A DNA stretch of 64,000 nt, taken from assembly GCF_001514145.1 (NCBI RefSeq), contig NZ_KQ948658.1, positions 893,931 to 957,930 on the forward strand, given 5' to 3'. The notes beneath the pieces are model-generated. The model saw only the letters and a program-made list of their open reading frames with translations, had not been told where the DNA came from and made no database searches. How positions within the stretch are numbered: position 1 is the first letter of the stretch; each line of letters starts with the position of its first letter. Made by a program: the position numbers and the translations under genes. The stretch is from Streptomyces canus (GTDB taxonomy: Bacteria > Actinomycetota > Actinomycetes > Streptomycetales > Streptomycetaceae). Below are positions 8,017-16,416 of the stretch, piece after piece.

Positions 8017-8584
8017 GAGGGCTTCCGTAGTGACCGATCGTGCGTCTGGGGGAGGTGCGGACGTGACCGACCGTCTCACCCCCCGCGCCCGGCAGATCGC
8101 GACGGCGGCTCGCGAGCTGCTGGAGGAGTCCGGCCCCACCGCCCTCACCCTGCGGGCCCTCGCCGACCGCCTCGGCATCAAGGCGCCCTCCCTCTACAAG
8201 CACTTCCCGGACAAGCAGGCCGTGGAGGTCGAACTGATCGCGCAGATGCTGGAGGAGTCGGCGGCGGCGCTGGAGTCGGCGGAGCAACGAGCCCCCGGCT
8301 CCCTGCCGGCCCTGGCCGAGGCCTACCGGACGTACGCCCTGGCCCACCCCCACCTGTACTGCCTCAGCACCGAACGCCCCCTCCCGCGCCCCGCCCTCCC
8401 CGCGGGTCTGGAGGACCGCGCCGCGATGCCGCTGATGCGGGCCTGCGACGGCGACCTGGACCTGGCCCGCTCGGTCTGGGCCTTCGCCCACGGCATGGTG
8501 ATCCTGGAGATCCACGGCAGGTTTCCGGACGACGCGGACCTGAACGCGGCATGGAAGAGGGGCCTGAAGTCGTTGCACCCTTAG
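8009..8584 (+). CDS. TetR family transcriptional regulator
   Basis: 191 residues from a GTG start inside the previous gene. The helix-turn-helix is at about residues 28-68 (TPRARQIATAARELL ... LADRLGIKAPSLYKHFPDK). The C-terminal ligand domain is of the WHG/TetR_C type (AHPHLYCLSTERPLP ... FAHGMVILE). It most likely represses its own two-gene operon through the paired palindromes at 7510-7553. The ligand is unknown. Confidence 0.9.
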   Translation: MAERASVVTDRASGGGADVTDRLTPRARQIATAARELLEESGPTALTLRALADRLGIKAPSLYKHFPDKQAVEVELIAQMLEESAAALESAEQRAPGSLPALAEAYRTYALAHPHLYCLSTERPLPRPALPAGLEDRAAMPLMRACDGDLDLARSVWAFAHGMVILEIHGRFPDDADLNAAWKRGLKSLHP

Positions 8585-8617
8585 CGGTGCACGAGGGTGG
8601 TGGACGGGGGTACGGGG

Positions 8618-9451
8618 ATGAGTGCACGGGAACAGGCTCTGTGGACCAGGGCACGGCTGGGCCGTTGCGGCCCCCCGCTGGACCTCCTGACCGCCCGCTT
8701 CGACCGCCACGTCTACGCCTCGCACACGCACGAGCAGTTCAGCATCGGCATCTGCGTCGGCGGCTCCGAGGTGATCGACTACCGGGGCGACCACCTCCGC
8801 CCCGGCCCCGGCTCCATCGTCGTACTGGCCCCAGGCGAGATGCACACCGGCCGCCCCGCAGCCTCCGACGGCGGCTACGCCTACCGCGCCCTGTACCCCG
8901 ACCCTGCCCTCCTCACCGAAGGCACCGTCGGCGGCGGTCTCCCGTACTTCCACGAGCCACTCCTTGACGACCCCGAACTAGCCACCGCGCTCCGCCGCGC
9001 CCACACCGAACTCAGCGTCTGCCCCGACCCGTTGGAGATGGAGTCCCGCCTCCCGTGGCTGCTGACGGCCCTCGCCCGCCGCCACTCCACGGCCCGCGCG
9101 ACGAACGACACGGTGCCGGGCGCCGCCCACATCGCCCACGCGGTGCGGGACCGCCTGGCCGACGACCTCCTGGAGCCCCCCTCCCTCGCCGAACTCGCCA
9201 CCGCTTTGGGCCTGTCCCGCTACCAACTCCTCCGAGCCTTCCGTACGACGATGGGGATACCCCCGTACGCCTGGCTGGCGCAGCACCGGGTACACCGGGC
9301 CCGCGGACTACTGGAGTCCGGCTTGAAGCCGGCCGAGGTCGCCGGCCTGGTGGGCTTCGCCGACCAGGCGCACCTGACCCGCTGGTTCCGACGGGTCCTC
9401 GGGGTCACCCCGGCGGCGTACCGCAACAGCGTTCAAGACGGCCGCCGCTGA
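8618..9451 (+). CDS. AraC family transcriptional regulator with cupin sensor domain
   Basis: 277 residues from the ATG at 8618; an in-frame GTG at 8597 is possible but has a poorer ribosome site. Residues 1-140 are an AraC-type cupin (HTHEQFSIGICVGG, then HLRPGPGSIVVLAPGEMH). Residues 175-275 carry the double HTH (LSRYQLLRAFRTTMGIPPYAWL and EVAGLVGFADQAHLTRWFRRVLGVTPAAYR). It is followed after 18 bases by an EamA transporter on the same strand, a common pairing in which the regulator controls the exporter. Confidence 0.9.
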   Translation: MSAREQALWTRARLGRCGPPLDLLTARFDRHVYASHTHEQFSIGICVGGSEVIDYRGDHLRPGPGSIVVLAPGEMHTGRPAASDGGYAYRALYPDPALLTEGTVGGGLPYFHEPLLDDPELATALRRAHTELSVCPDPLEMESRLPWLLTALARRHSTARATNDTVPGAAHIAHAVRDRLADDLLEPPSLAELATALGLSRYQLLRAFRTTMGIPPYAWLAQHRVHRARGLLESGLKPAEVAGLVGFADQAHLTRWFRRVLGVTPAAYRNSVQDGRR

Positions 9452-9469
9452 CGTGGCGAACATGGCCGC

Positions 9470-10441
9470 ATGACTGCACGCGGCTGGTTTCTGTTCTCCC
9501 TGATGGGAGTGGTCTGGGGCATCCCCTACCTGTTGATCAAGGTGGCGGTGGATGCCCCGCTGTCCCCGTCGATGGTGGTGTTCACGCGCTGCGCGTTGGG
9601 CGCGGCCCTGCTCCTGCCCTTCGCGATACGGCAGGGCGGCCTTCCCGCCACCGTTCGAACCCACTGGCGCCCGATGCTGGCCTTCGCGTGCATCGAGATC
9701 ATCGGCCCCTGGTGGACCTTGACCGACGCGGAACGCCACCTGTCCAGCTCGACAGCGGGCCTGTTGATCGCGGGCGTCCCGATCGTAGGAGTGGCCCTGG
9801 CCCGCTTTTTCGGCGAAACGGAGAGGCTGGGAGTGCGGCGCGTCGTCGGACTCGGCCTGGGCCTGGCCGGCGTAGGAGTCCTCACGATCCCGCACCTGAC
9901 AGGCGGGGACGCCCGTTCCCTGGCAGAGGTGCTGATCACGGTGATCGGCTACGCAACGGCTCCGTTGATCGCAGCGCGCTACCTCAAGGCTGTCCCGACC
10001 CTCCAGCTCATCGCCCCCTGCCTGGCCCTCGCGGCACTGGTCTACGCCCCGGCGGCGGCGATGACCTGGCCGTCGGAGATGCCTTCCCCTTCGGTCCTGG
10101 CCGCGCTGGCCACCCTGGGCGTGGTCTGCACCGCGGTCGCCTTCGTGGCCTTCCTGGAGCTGATCAAGGAGGCGGGCCCGACCAGGGCAACCGTCTTCAC
10201 GTACGTCAATCCGGCGGTAGCGGTGGCAGCGGGGGCGATCTTCCTGTCCGAGCCACTGACGGCGACCATCCTGGCGGCCTTCACCCTGATCCTGGCGGGC
10301 TCGGTACTGGCGACGGCCTCCGGTCGGGGGGCCGCCACCCGCCCGGTGCTGAGTCACCCGGAGGGGCGAGGCCGCGCAAAGCGACTCGTCCGCCGCGGTC
10401 CGGAACCCCGGCCGGACAGAGGCGAGGCGCGCGCCCGGTAA
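9470..10441 (+). CDS. EamA/DMT family transporter
   Basis: 323 residues with about ten hydrophobic helices in two EamA repeats (start WFLFSLMGVVWGIPYLLIKVAV; second repeat VVCTAVAFVAFLELIKEAGPTRATVFTYVNPAVAVAAG). The C-terminal 40 residues are Arg/Gly/Pro-rich and cytosolic. DMT proteins export metabolites, amino acids or drugs; the substrate is not evident. Probably co-transcribed with the AraC gene. Its stop codon lies 12 bases before the rnpB 5' end, so rnpB may also receive read-through. Confidence 0.88.
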   Translation: MTARGWFLFSLMGVVWGIPYLLIKVAVDAPLSPSMVVFTRCALGAALLLPFAIRQGGLPATVRTHWRPMLAFACIEIIGPWWTLTDAERHLSSSTAGLLIAGVPIVGVALARFFGETERLGVRRVVGLGLGLAGVGVLTIPHLTGGDARSLAEVLITVIGYATAPLIAARYLKAVPTLQLIAPCLALAALVYAPAAAMTWPSEMPSPSVLAALATLGVVCTAVAFVAFLELIKEAGPTRATVFTYVNPAVAVAAGAIFLSEPLTATILAAFTLILAGSVLATASGRGAATRPVLSHPEGRGRAKRLVRRGPEPRPDRGEARAR

Positions 10442-10452
10442 CATGGTCGACA

Positions 10453-10865
10453 CGGCAGACGAGCCGGGCGGACGGCCGCGTGAAGTCCCTCAGGGGCCTT
10501 CCCGAGGAACGTCCGGGCTCCACAGGGCAGGGTGATGGCTAACGGCCACCCGGGGTGACCCGCGGGAAAGTGCCACAGAAAACAAACCGCCGGGGACTTC
10601 GGTCCTCGGTAAGGGTGAAACGGTGGTGTAAGAGACCACCAGTGCCCAGGGCGACCTGAGCAGCTAGGTAAACCCCACCCGGAGCAAGGTCAAAAGGGAG
10701 CGCCTTGGCGCTCCTGCGAGGACGTTCGAGGGCTGCCCGCCCGAGTCCCCGGGTAGACCGCACGAGGCCGGCGGCAACGCCGGCCCTAGATGGATGGCCG
10801 TCTCCCCGGGCCCCGCGAGGAGCCCGGGTGACAGAACCCGGCGTACAGCCCGACTCGTCTGCCGC
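10453..10865 (+). ncRNA. rnpB: RNase P RNA, bacterial type A
   Basis: About 410 bases with the conserved bacterial type A core: the 5' GAGCCGGGCGGACGG-like P1/P2 region, GAGGAACGTCCGGGCTCC, GGGTGATGGCTAACGGCC, the AAACAAACCGCC stretch, GGTAAGGGTGAAACGGTGGTGTAAGAG, and the 3' GACAGAACCCGGCGTACAG. The P1 helix is exact (GGCAGACGAG at the 5' end against CTCGTCTGCC at the 3' end), which sets the boundaries. A TAACAT -10 lies at 10439-10444. This is the catalytic RNA that trims tRNA 5' leaders. It also marks the left edge of the accessory island. Confidence 0.95.
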
Positions 10866-10870
10866 CAAGG

Positions 10871-10908
10871 GCCCCTGACCGGTGAAATTGCCATCAGGGG
10901 CGCTTTTC
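10871..10908 (+). terminator. Intrinsic terminator after rnpB
   Basis: GCCCCTGA (10871-10878) pairs with TCAGGGGC (10894-10901) over a 15-base loop, followed by GCTTTTCT. Classic hairpin plus T-run placed 5 bases after the rnpB 3' end. Confidence 0.85.
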
Positions 10909-10992
10909 TGTCGAATCTGAGAGTCAGCCAGACCCGTTCCGTACCGGTTCAAACGGGGTCGCACGGCTACGTAGGTCGCCATGAAGGTAGCC

Positions 10993-11184
10993 ATGGCCGA
11001 CAACACTCAAGTGGACGCGCTTGCCGCCGTGCTTGCCGAGTCGATGACGATCCCGGACGTTGAGCGCGATGAGCTTCAACGGCGCCGCCAAGCCCCCATC
11101 GAGGCGGGCAGGAAGGGCGAGAGTACTGGCGGGAGGTCTACGGAACCGACTGGATCCGAGGCAATGACCTGCGGTGTCGAGTAA
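10993..11184 (+). CDS. Short putative protein, 63 aa, at the island edge
   Basis: ATG at 10993 has GAAGGTAG upstream; a second ATG at 10981 is in frame. The first 45 residues look like a charged helix (LAAVLAESMTIPDVERDELQRRRQA), the rest is low-complexity Gly/Ser/Thr. No family recognised. It lies between the rnpB terminator and the methylase and could be a remnant of a mobile element gene or a chance frame; the reverse strand also has an open frame here. From 11185 to 11420 I see no gene or clear signal. Confidence 0.3.
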   Translation: MADNTQVDALAAVLAESMTIPDVERDELQRRRQAPIEAGRKGESTGGRSTEPTGSEAMTCGVE

Positions 11185-11420
11185 GCCTCGAGCCAATTGA
11201 TTGAGGTCGTAGCGGCGGACCAGGAGGCTGAGAAGGGCGGCAGCGGGGCTGAGGCCGGTGGTGTGCCCAGCCATGCTGAGGTTCGCCTTTCGTCGCTGCG
11301 ACTACGGACGCCGACTCGTGAACACGACCCGCGCAGGCCGGGCCGGATGACGTTCGCAGTTCGGCGGTAGAGCCGTTTCGCGAGTCACACGGAACCGGCC
11401 GCCGTGTAACGCTCAGCGCT

Positions 11421-13454
11421 CTATGCCCCGCCCGCCAGGCGTCCCGCCGCGAGTTCGTCGCCGAGGCCGCGGACGAGGTCCGCGCCGAGGTCGGCGGCGC
11501 GGCGCAACACCCGCTCGAAGGAATCCAGTTCACGGAAAACCTCGCCGTAGCGACGCTGTTCACCGAGCGGGACCTGGCGGACCTGGAGGCGGCGGACGTC
11601 GATGCGGGAGGAACTCGTCGTGTGGGTGCCGGCCTGCCGGGCGTTGGCCGGGGCACGGAGCGAACCGGCGAGGAACCAGGCGTCGAGCTGTTCGGGCTGT
11701 ACCCGAACGGCATGCAGATGCGGACCGAGGGCGGTCGGCGGCCCCTCGTGGACCCAGGCGGAGAAATTCCGCGCCACGCCCACGACCACGATGTCCCCGG
11801 GTTGGACGATCACTGCCTCGCGGGCCGAATCGCCGTCGGAGGCGAGCCAGCCCCCGGGTTCCCCCGTCCCCAGGAGGTCGGGAACCGTGAGAAAGGGGGT
11901 GTCGCCGTCGGACGAGGGGCTGGTGCGGATCGACCCCTCCGGTGGCTGTTGGCCGCCGCGCAGTGTGAGCGCACCCGCCCGGGCGAGTTCGGCGACGGTG
12001 GTCGCCGTCGGTGTGTCCGCGTTGGCTGAGACGAGGTCGAGCGCGGCGAGCAGCCGCGCCGACTTATCCACGTTTGCGGTAAGTGAGGTGAACTCCGCCC
12101 AGGATGTGGCAAGCCTGGGCGCGGTGTCCGCTGGGGACGGGGTGATGTGGCGTCCCGGGGTGAGATCGACCTCGTCGTCGAGGAGTTCGATGACAGGCAC
12201 CTGCGCGACATAGGCGGGGAGCTGCGGGGAATCGGCCTGCTCGACGGCCACGCGGACGAAGGCGCCGATCGCCGCCCAGTCGGGGGCGGGGGTGCTCTCC
12301 CGCGCGGAATCCCGGGAGAAGCGTGACGCGGCGTCGGCGACCAGTAGCCGCCCGCCCGCCTGCTTTTCCTCCCCGGGCGCGGGCGTCCGCAGCAGCCACA
12401 GGTGCAGGGAGACGCTGTGCGGTGCAGCGCATCCCGGCGGCAGTGCGACGACGGCCCGGAGGTGGCCGGTGCGCAGCAGCGAACCACGGATCCGCCGTCC
12501 CGCCTTCCTGGCTGCGACGGCGGGCGGCAGCAGCAGCACAGCGGCGCCGCCTGGACGCAGCCGGGCCAGGCAGTGCTGCACCCAGGCGAGTTCGGGCTCG
12601 GTACGCGGGGGCAGCCCGTGGCTCCAACGCGCGTCGGTGGCGAGCTCCTCGTACCCCCAGTCCCGCTCGCTGAAGGGCGGGTTGCACAGGACGATGTCGG
12701 CGGGGGTATCGGCGAAGGGGTCGTCGCGCAGCGAGTCGGCGGCTCGTACATCGATGACGGCCCGCCCGCCTTCCTTCTCGGCGAGTCTCAGGCGAGCGTC
12801 CGCAAGTGCGGCGAGGATGGGGTCGCGGTCACCGCCGAGCAGGGTAGGCTCCCCGCCTCCGGATGCCTTCATCGCTTCGGCACCGGCCACGAGCAGGTGC
12901 CCGGTGCCGCAGGCAGGATCCATGATCGTGACGCTGCCTGAGCCACTCCCGGCACTGTCGGCCGAGCCGAGGGCGAGGTCCGCCATGAGTGCTGCCAGGG
13001 GCTCCGGCGTCGTGGCGATCTGGCGTACGTGGACGTCGAGCCACCGGCGCAGCAGAAACGCGAACGTTCCGGTCTCCCCCTCGCGCCGCCCCAGCGCCAC
13101 GGCCTGGTCGACCAACTCTGATGCTTCAGGGAGGAGTTGACCACGTTCCTCGTCCTCCTGGCCGGCGAGGAGTCGTCCCGTCCGTGCGACGGCGTCCCCA
13201 GTCTCGTCGCGCCCGCCGAGCATTTCGAAGCGAGGCCAGAGCCATTCCCGCTCGACGGACTTCTTGAGTTTCTTGTTCTGGCGCAGCCAGCTCTCGATGT
13301 CAGTCATGGAGAATTGGGGGTTGACATCGGTGCCCGCGATGCGCTGAGGGAAGGTCGGATGCCGCCGCCGCCAGTTGCTGACGGCAGCCCGCCCGACGCC
13401 GGCGAGACGGGCAATTTCGGCCAGGGTCACCGGTACGGCGCGCGGCGTGGACAT
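11421..13454 (-). CDS. N6-adenine DNA methyltransferase with N-terminal HTH and HsdS-like C-terminus
   Basis: 677 residues from ATG 13454 (GGGAG upstream; the GTG at 13460 touches that site and is rejected). Residues about 10-60 are a MerR/excisionase-like HTH (VTLAEIARLAGVGRAAVSNWRRRH). The HsdM-type catalytic domain follows, with motif I DPACGTGHL at 179-187 and motif IV NPPF at 258-261. The C-terminal part (about 470-677) resembles half of a type I specificity subunit (VQPGDIVVVGV, SSSRIDVRRLQVRQVPL), so modification and target recognition lie in one chain. No HsdR is adjacent. An 11-bp element shared with the drmA and drmD promoters lies 108 bases upstream. Confidence 0.85.
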   Translation of the reverse strand: MSTPRAVPVTLAEIARLAGVGRAAVSNWRRRHPTFPQRIAGTDVNPQFSMTDIESWLRQNKKLKKSVEREWLWPRFEMLGGRDETGDAVARTGRLLAGQEDEERGQLLPEASELVDQAVALGRREGETGTFAFLLRRWLDVHVRQIATTPEPLAALMADLALGSADSAGSGSGSVTIMDPACGTGHLLVAGAEAMKASGGGEPTLLGGDRDPILAALADARLRLAEKEGGRAVIDVRAADSLRDDPFADTPADIVLCNPPFSERDWGYEELATDARWSHGLPPRTEPELAWVQHCLARLRPGGAAVLLLPPAVAARKAGRRIRGSLLRTGHLRAVVALPPGCAAPHSVSLHLWLLRTPAPGEEKQAGGRLLVADAASRFSRDSARESTPAPDWAAIGAFVRVAVEQADSPQLPAYVAQVPVIELLDDEVDLTPGRHITPSPADTAPRLATSWAEFTSLTANVDKSARLLAALDLVSANADTPTATTVAELARAGALTLRGGQQPPEGSIRTSPSSDGDTPFLTVPDLLGTGEPGGWLASDGDSAREAVIVQPGDIVVVGVARNFSAWVHEGPPTALGPHLHAVRVQPEQLDAWFLAGSLRAPANARQAGTHTTSSSRIDVRRLQVRQVPLGEQRRYGEVFRELDSFERVLRRAADLGADLVRGLGDELAAGRLAGGA

Positions 13455-13561
13455 CTGCACTCCCAGGGCGTTTCTGATCGAACGAGGATTTGCCCCCTAC
13501 AGCAGGTGCGTGATTGAGCCACCCTTCCCCTCCTAGGCCTGTCAGGCTACTACGGTCATTG

Positions 13562-13572
13562 ACTTTGTTCAC
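13562..13572 (-). promoter_or_regulatory. Shared island element, copy 1 (methylase promoter)
   Basis: Reads GTGAACAAAGT on the minus strand, upstream of the methylase gene. The same element (GTGAAC[A/T][A/G]AGT) occurs in the same orientation upstream of drmA (26827-26837) and drmD (41079-41089). The similarity to the drmD copy continues for a few bases (GTCAAYGA). The rest of 13455-13753 is a divergent promoter region without other clear features. Confidence 0.5.
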
Positions 13573-13753
13573 AGGTCAGATACGGCCTTTCGGGCCATCT
13601 GGTTCACCTATGACATCCCCATGGCAGGGGAACGAGGTGTGCGCCCTGAGGCTCGGCCGGTAGTGTCACCGCTGGTGATCGAGCCGGGGGCAGAGGCCAT
13701 CCCACCTCGACGGGGAGCATGAGCCGGTCCGGCAGACAGTGGGGGAGAGGCGA

Positions 13754-16339
13754 GTGCACGCTCAGGAGACCACGTTCAAGGAGCTCGTCCAGGGCGAGAA
13801 GCAGTTCCAGGTGCCGCTTTACCAGCGCACCTACAGTTGGGAGAAGGACGAGCTGCGGCAGCTCTGGGACGACGTGTTGGAGCTGGTCGAGGAGCAGTTG
13901 GAGGGCAGGACCCCCGCGACCCACTTCCTCGGCTCCGTGGTACTCGCCCCGGGAAGGATCACCGCGGGAGGCATGCAGCGCTGGCTCGTCGTCGACGGCC
14001 AGCAGCGGCTCACCACCCTCATGCTGGCCCTCACGGCGCTGCGTGACCGCTACCGGGAGCGCGGCGCCGAGCGGGACGCCGACCGTATCCACGACCTCGT
14101 GCTCGTCAACAGGTACCGCAACGGCGATGACCACTACCGCCTCCTGCCGACGCAGGCAGACCGCGAGGCCTTCACCGCGTGCGTCGAGAGCACCCCCAAG
14201 GCCGGTGGCCCCGGCAACGTGGGCGCCGCCTATCGCTTTTTCCTGACCGTCTTCACGGAGGGTGAGGAGAACGGCGGCGAGGCGTGGACGGGCGCGGTGG
14301 AAACCGTCCTGAGCAGTCTGCTGTCCATCGTCGAGATCACCGCGGCCGAAGGCGACAACGTCTACCGCATCTTCGAGTCCATCAACAACACCGGTGTCGG
14401 TCTCCGCCAGAGCGACTTGCTGCGCAACTACCTCTTCATGTGCCTGCAGACCCGAGGCGAGTCCGTCTACCGCAATCACTGGCTGCCCATGCAGGACCTC
14501 CTCGGTCCCGACAACCTCGAACTGCTCGTCTGGCTCGACCTGGTCGTGGCCGGCAACAGCCGCGCCAAGCAGAGCGAGATCTACCGCGACCAGAAGAAGC
14601 GCCTGGAGCCGCTGAGCACCGACGAGGCGGCACTGGAGGCCGAGATCGCCTCCCTCGCCCGGCGGGCCGAACGGCTGATGCGCATCCTGGAGCCCCGGCG
14701 GGAGCCGGACCCGCAGCTGCGCGAGGTCCTGGAGCGCCTGTCCCGGTGGGGCGGCCAGACCCACTACCCGCTGGCGCTCCAACTACTCGACCGCGTCGAC
14801 GACGGACGGGCCACGCCCCAACAGGCCGCCCGAGCGCTGGCCTACGCCGAGAGTTACATGGTGCGCCGCCTCTTGGCGGGTCTGTCCACCACGGGCAGCA
14901 ACCGGGTCTTCATGGAGATGCCCAAGGAACTAGAGAAGGACGACCCGGCGGACGCCGTACGCCGTTTCCTGTCGCGGAACAGAACGGGGGCACGCGTCTG
15001 GCCCGGCGACGAAGCGCTGCGCGAGGCGGTCCGCACCCGCCCCTTTTACAAGGCGGGACGAAGCAACCAGCGGTTCCAGGTACTGCGCAGACTCGAGGAG
15101 AGCTACGACGGCAGCGAGCCCGTCGACTACGCCAAGGCCTCCCTCACCGTCGAGCACGTTCTGCCGCAGAACCCGGCCCAGCAGTGGTACGACCTTCTCG
15201 CCGAGGACGCCGAGGACGGCCAGAGCCCGGACGAACTGCACGCCCTGCTCGTCCACACCCTGGGCAACCTCACCCTCTCCGCGGACAACGCACGCCTGTC
15301 GAACCACCCCTTCCGCCGCAAGCAGGAAATCCTCGACGCCAGCGCCCTGCGCATGAACCAGCGGATCGCCGACGAGGAACGGTGGGGAAAGACGGAGATC
15401 CTCGCCCGCGCGGACGAACTGGCGGACAGAGCAGTGCGGTTGTGGCCCGGCCCCGTCGAGGGAGTCGTCCAGGCAGAGGACGAATGGGCCGGCTGGAAGG
15501 AGCTCCGGGCCGCGCTTCTCGCCATGCCGGCCGGCACGTGGACGACCTACGGCGATATGGCGGCACTCATCGGCACCCATGCCGTCCCAGTGGGACAGCA
15601 TCTGGCGACCAAGACGAGCCTGCACGGCGCCTACCGCGTGCTGACCGCGGACGGCCGCGTCTCGGCGGGCTTCCGGTGGCCGGACGGCAAGGAGTCCGGC
15701 GACGCGCGAACCCGTCTGGAAGCGGAGGGTGTTCCCTTCGACGACGCGGGACGGGCCCGCCGGTCCCACCGGCTGACCACCGCCGACCTGGCAGTCCTGC
15801 TTGGCAGGGACACCGCCGATGAGACGGTGCCGTCCGCGCAGGCCGAAGTCGAGCAGCAGCAGACGACGGCTGACCGGTTCGAAGCGCAACTCCGCGACAA
15901 CCAGACCGAGGAGACCGTGCAGGGCGTTCTCGGTGCGCTGCGTTTCTGGGAGCAGCAGGGTGGCCACCTTGCCTACGGCCGAGCCGACGAGACCAGTTGC
16001 TTCCCTATGGTGCGGTTCGGCGCCGCGAGCGATACCGCCCGTGCGCTCTGGCCGCTCGGGATCTACCCGGTCGCGGGCACCGTCGAAGTGGTATTCCAGC
16101 ACTTGAAGCGGCGCCCCCCGTTCGACGACGAGCCACTGCGCCGTGAGCTGTTGATCCGGCTGAACGGCATCGAGGGCATCGACCTGGCCGAGGCCAAACT
16201 GGACCTGCGTCCGTCCTTCCCGCTGGAGGTCTTCTCCGGGCACGGCGAGGAGATCTGCGCGGTGCTGGAGTGGTTCGCGCACACCGCCGCTCTGGCCGAG
16301 GCCCGCCGCATGATGGACGACGGTCCGGACACGCTCTGA
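13754..16339 (+). CDS. GmrSD-type DUF262/DUF1524 protein fused to an alkyltransferase-like (MGMT) domain
   Basis: 861 residues from GTG 13754, which has GGGGGAGAGG upstream; a GTG 15 bases earlier is less likely. Residues 1-230: DUF262 with the VPLYQRTYSW entry motif and the nucleotide-binding DGQQR at about 81-85. Residues about 370-560: DUF1524 His-Asn-His-like nuclease (TVEHVLPQN near 464, then LGNLTL, LSNHPF). Residues about 578-672: an O6-methylguanine transferase-like fold (MPAGTWTTYGDMAAL, then RVLTADGRVSAGF, EAEGVPFDD). The reactive Cys motif PCHR is replaced by LHGAYR. The final 190 residues are unassigned. GmrSD enzymes are NTP-dependent type IV restriction systems that cut modified DNA; the extra domain is probably a base sensor. 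Confidence 0.85.
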   Translation: MHAQETTFKELVQGEKQFQVPLYQRTYSWEKDELRQLWDDVLELVEEQLEGRTPATHFLGSVVLAPGRITAGGMQRWLVVDGQQRLTTLMLALTALRDRYRERGAERDADRIHDLVLVNRYRNGDDHYRLLPTQADREAFTACVESTPKAGGPGNVGAAYRFFLTVFTEGEENGGEAWTGAVETVLSSLLSIVEITAAEGDNVYRIFESINNTGVGLRQSDLLRNYLFMCLQTRGESVYRNHWLPMQDLLGPDNLELLVWLDLVVAGNSRAKQSEIYRDQKKRLEPLSTDEAALEAEIASLARRAERLMRILEPRREPDPQLREVLERLSRWGGQTHYPLALQLLDRVDDGRATPQQAARALAYAESYMVRRLLAGLSTTGSNRVFMEMPKELEKDDPADAVRRFLSRNRTGARVWPGDEALREAVRTRPFYKAGRSNQRFQVLRRLEESYDGSEPVDYAKASLTVEHVLPQNPAQQWYDLLAEDAEDGQSPDELHALLVHTLGNLTLSADNARLSNHPFRRKQEILDASALRMNQRIADEERWGKTEILARADELADRAVRLWPGPVEGVVQAEDEWAGWKELRAALLAMPAGTWTTYGDMAALIGTHAVPVGQHLATKTSLHGAYRVLTADGRVSAGFRWPDGKESGDARTRLEAEGVPFDDAGRARRSHRLTTADLAVLLGRDTADETVPSAQAEVEQQQTTADRFEAQLRDNQTEETVQGVLGALRFWEQQGGHLAYGRADETSCFPMVRFGAASDTARALWPLGIYPVAGTVEVVFQHLKRRPPFDDEPLRRELLIRLNGIEGIDLAEAKLDLRPSFPLEVFSGHGEEICAVLEWFAHTAALAEARRMMDDGPDTL

Positions 16340-16349
16340 CGTGCCCATC

Positions 16350-16388
16350 AGGTGCGTGGGACCCGAGAACCCGTGGGCCCACGCACCT
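16350..16388. terminator. Bidirectional hairpin between convergent genes
   Basis: AGGTGCGTGGG and CCCACGCACCT form an 11-bp perfect stem with a 17-base loop, between the stop codons of the GmrSD-type gene and the UvrD-like gene. There is no long T-run, but the position and stem strength fit a shared terminator. Confidence 0.7.
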
Positions 16389-16416
16389 CGAACACAATGT
16401 GCTGTCGAACAAGGTG

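Noticed and set aside
10924..11274. 116-codon minus-strand frame at the left island edge
   Set aside because: Begins plausibly (MAGHTTGLSPAAALL) but has no clear ribosome site, overlaps another short frame, and matches no family I know; kept only as a note.
13601..13613. Second GTGAAC (minus strand) near the methylase promoter
   Set aside because: Matches only the first six bases of the shared element, not the AGT part.
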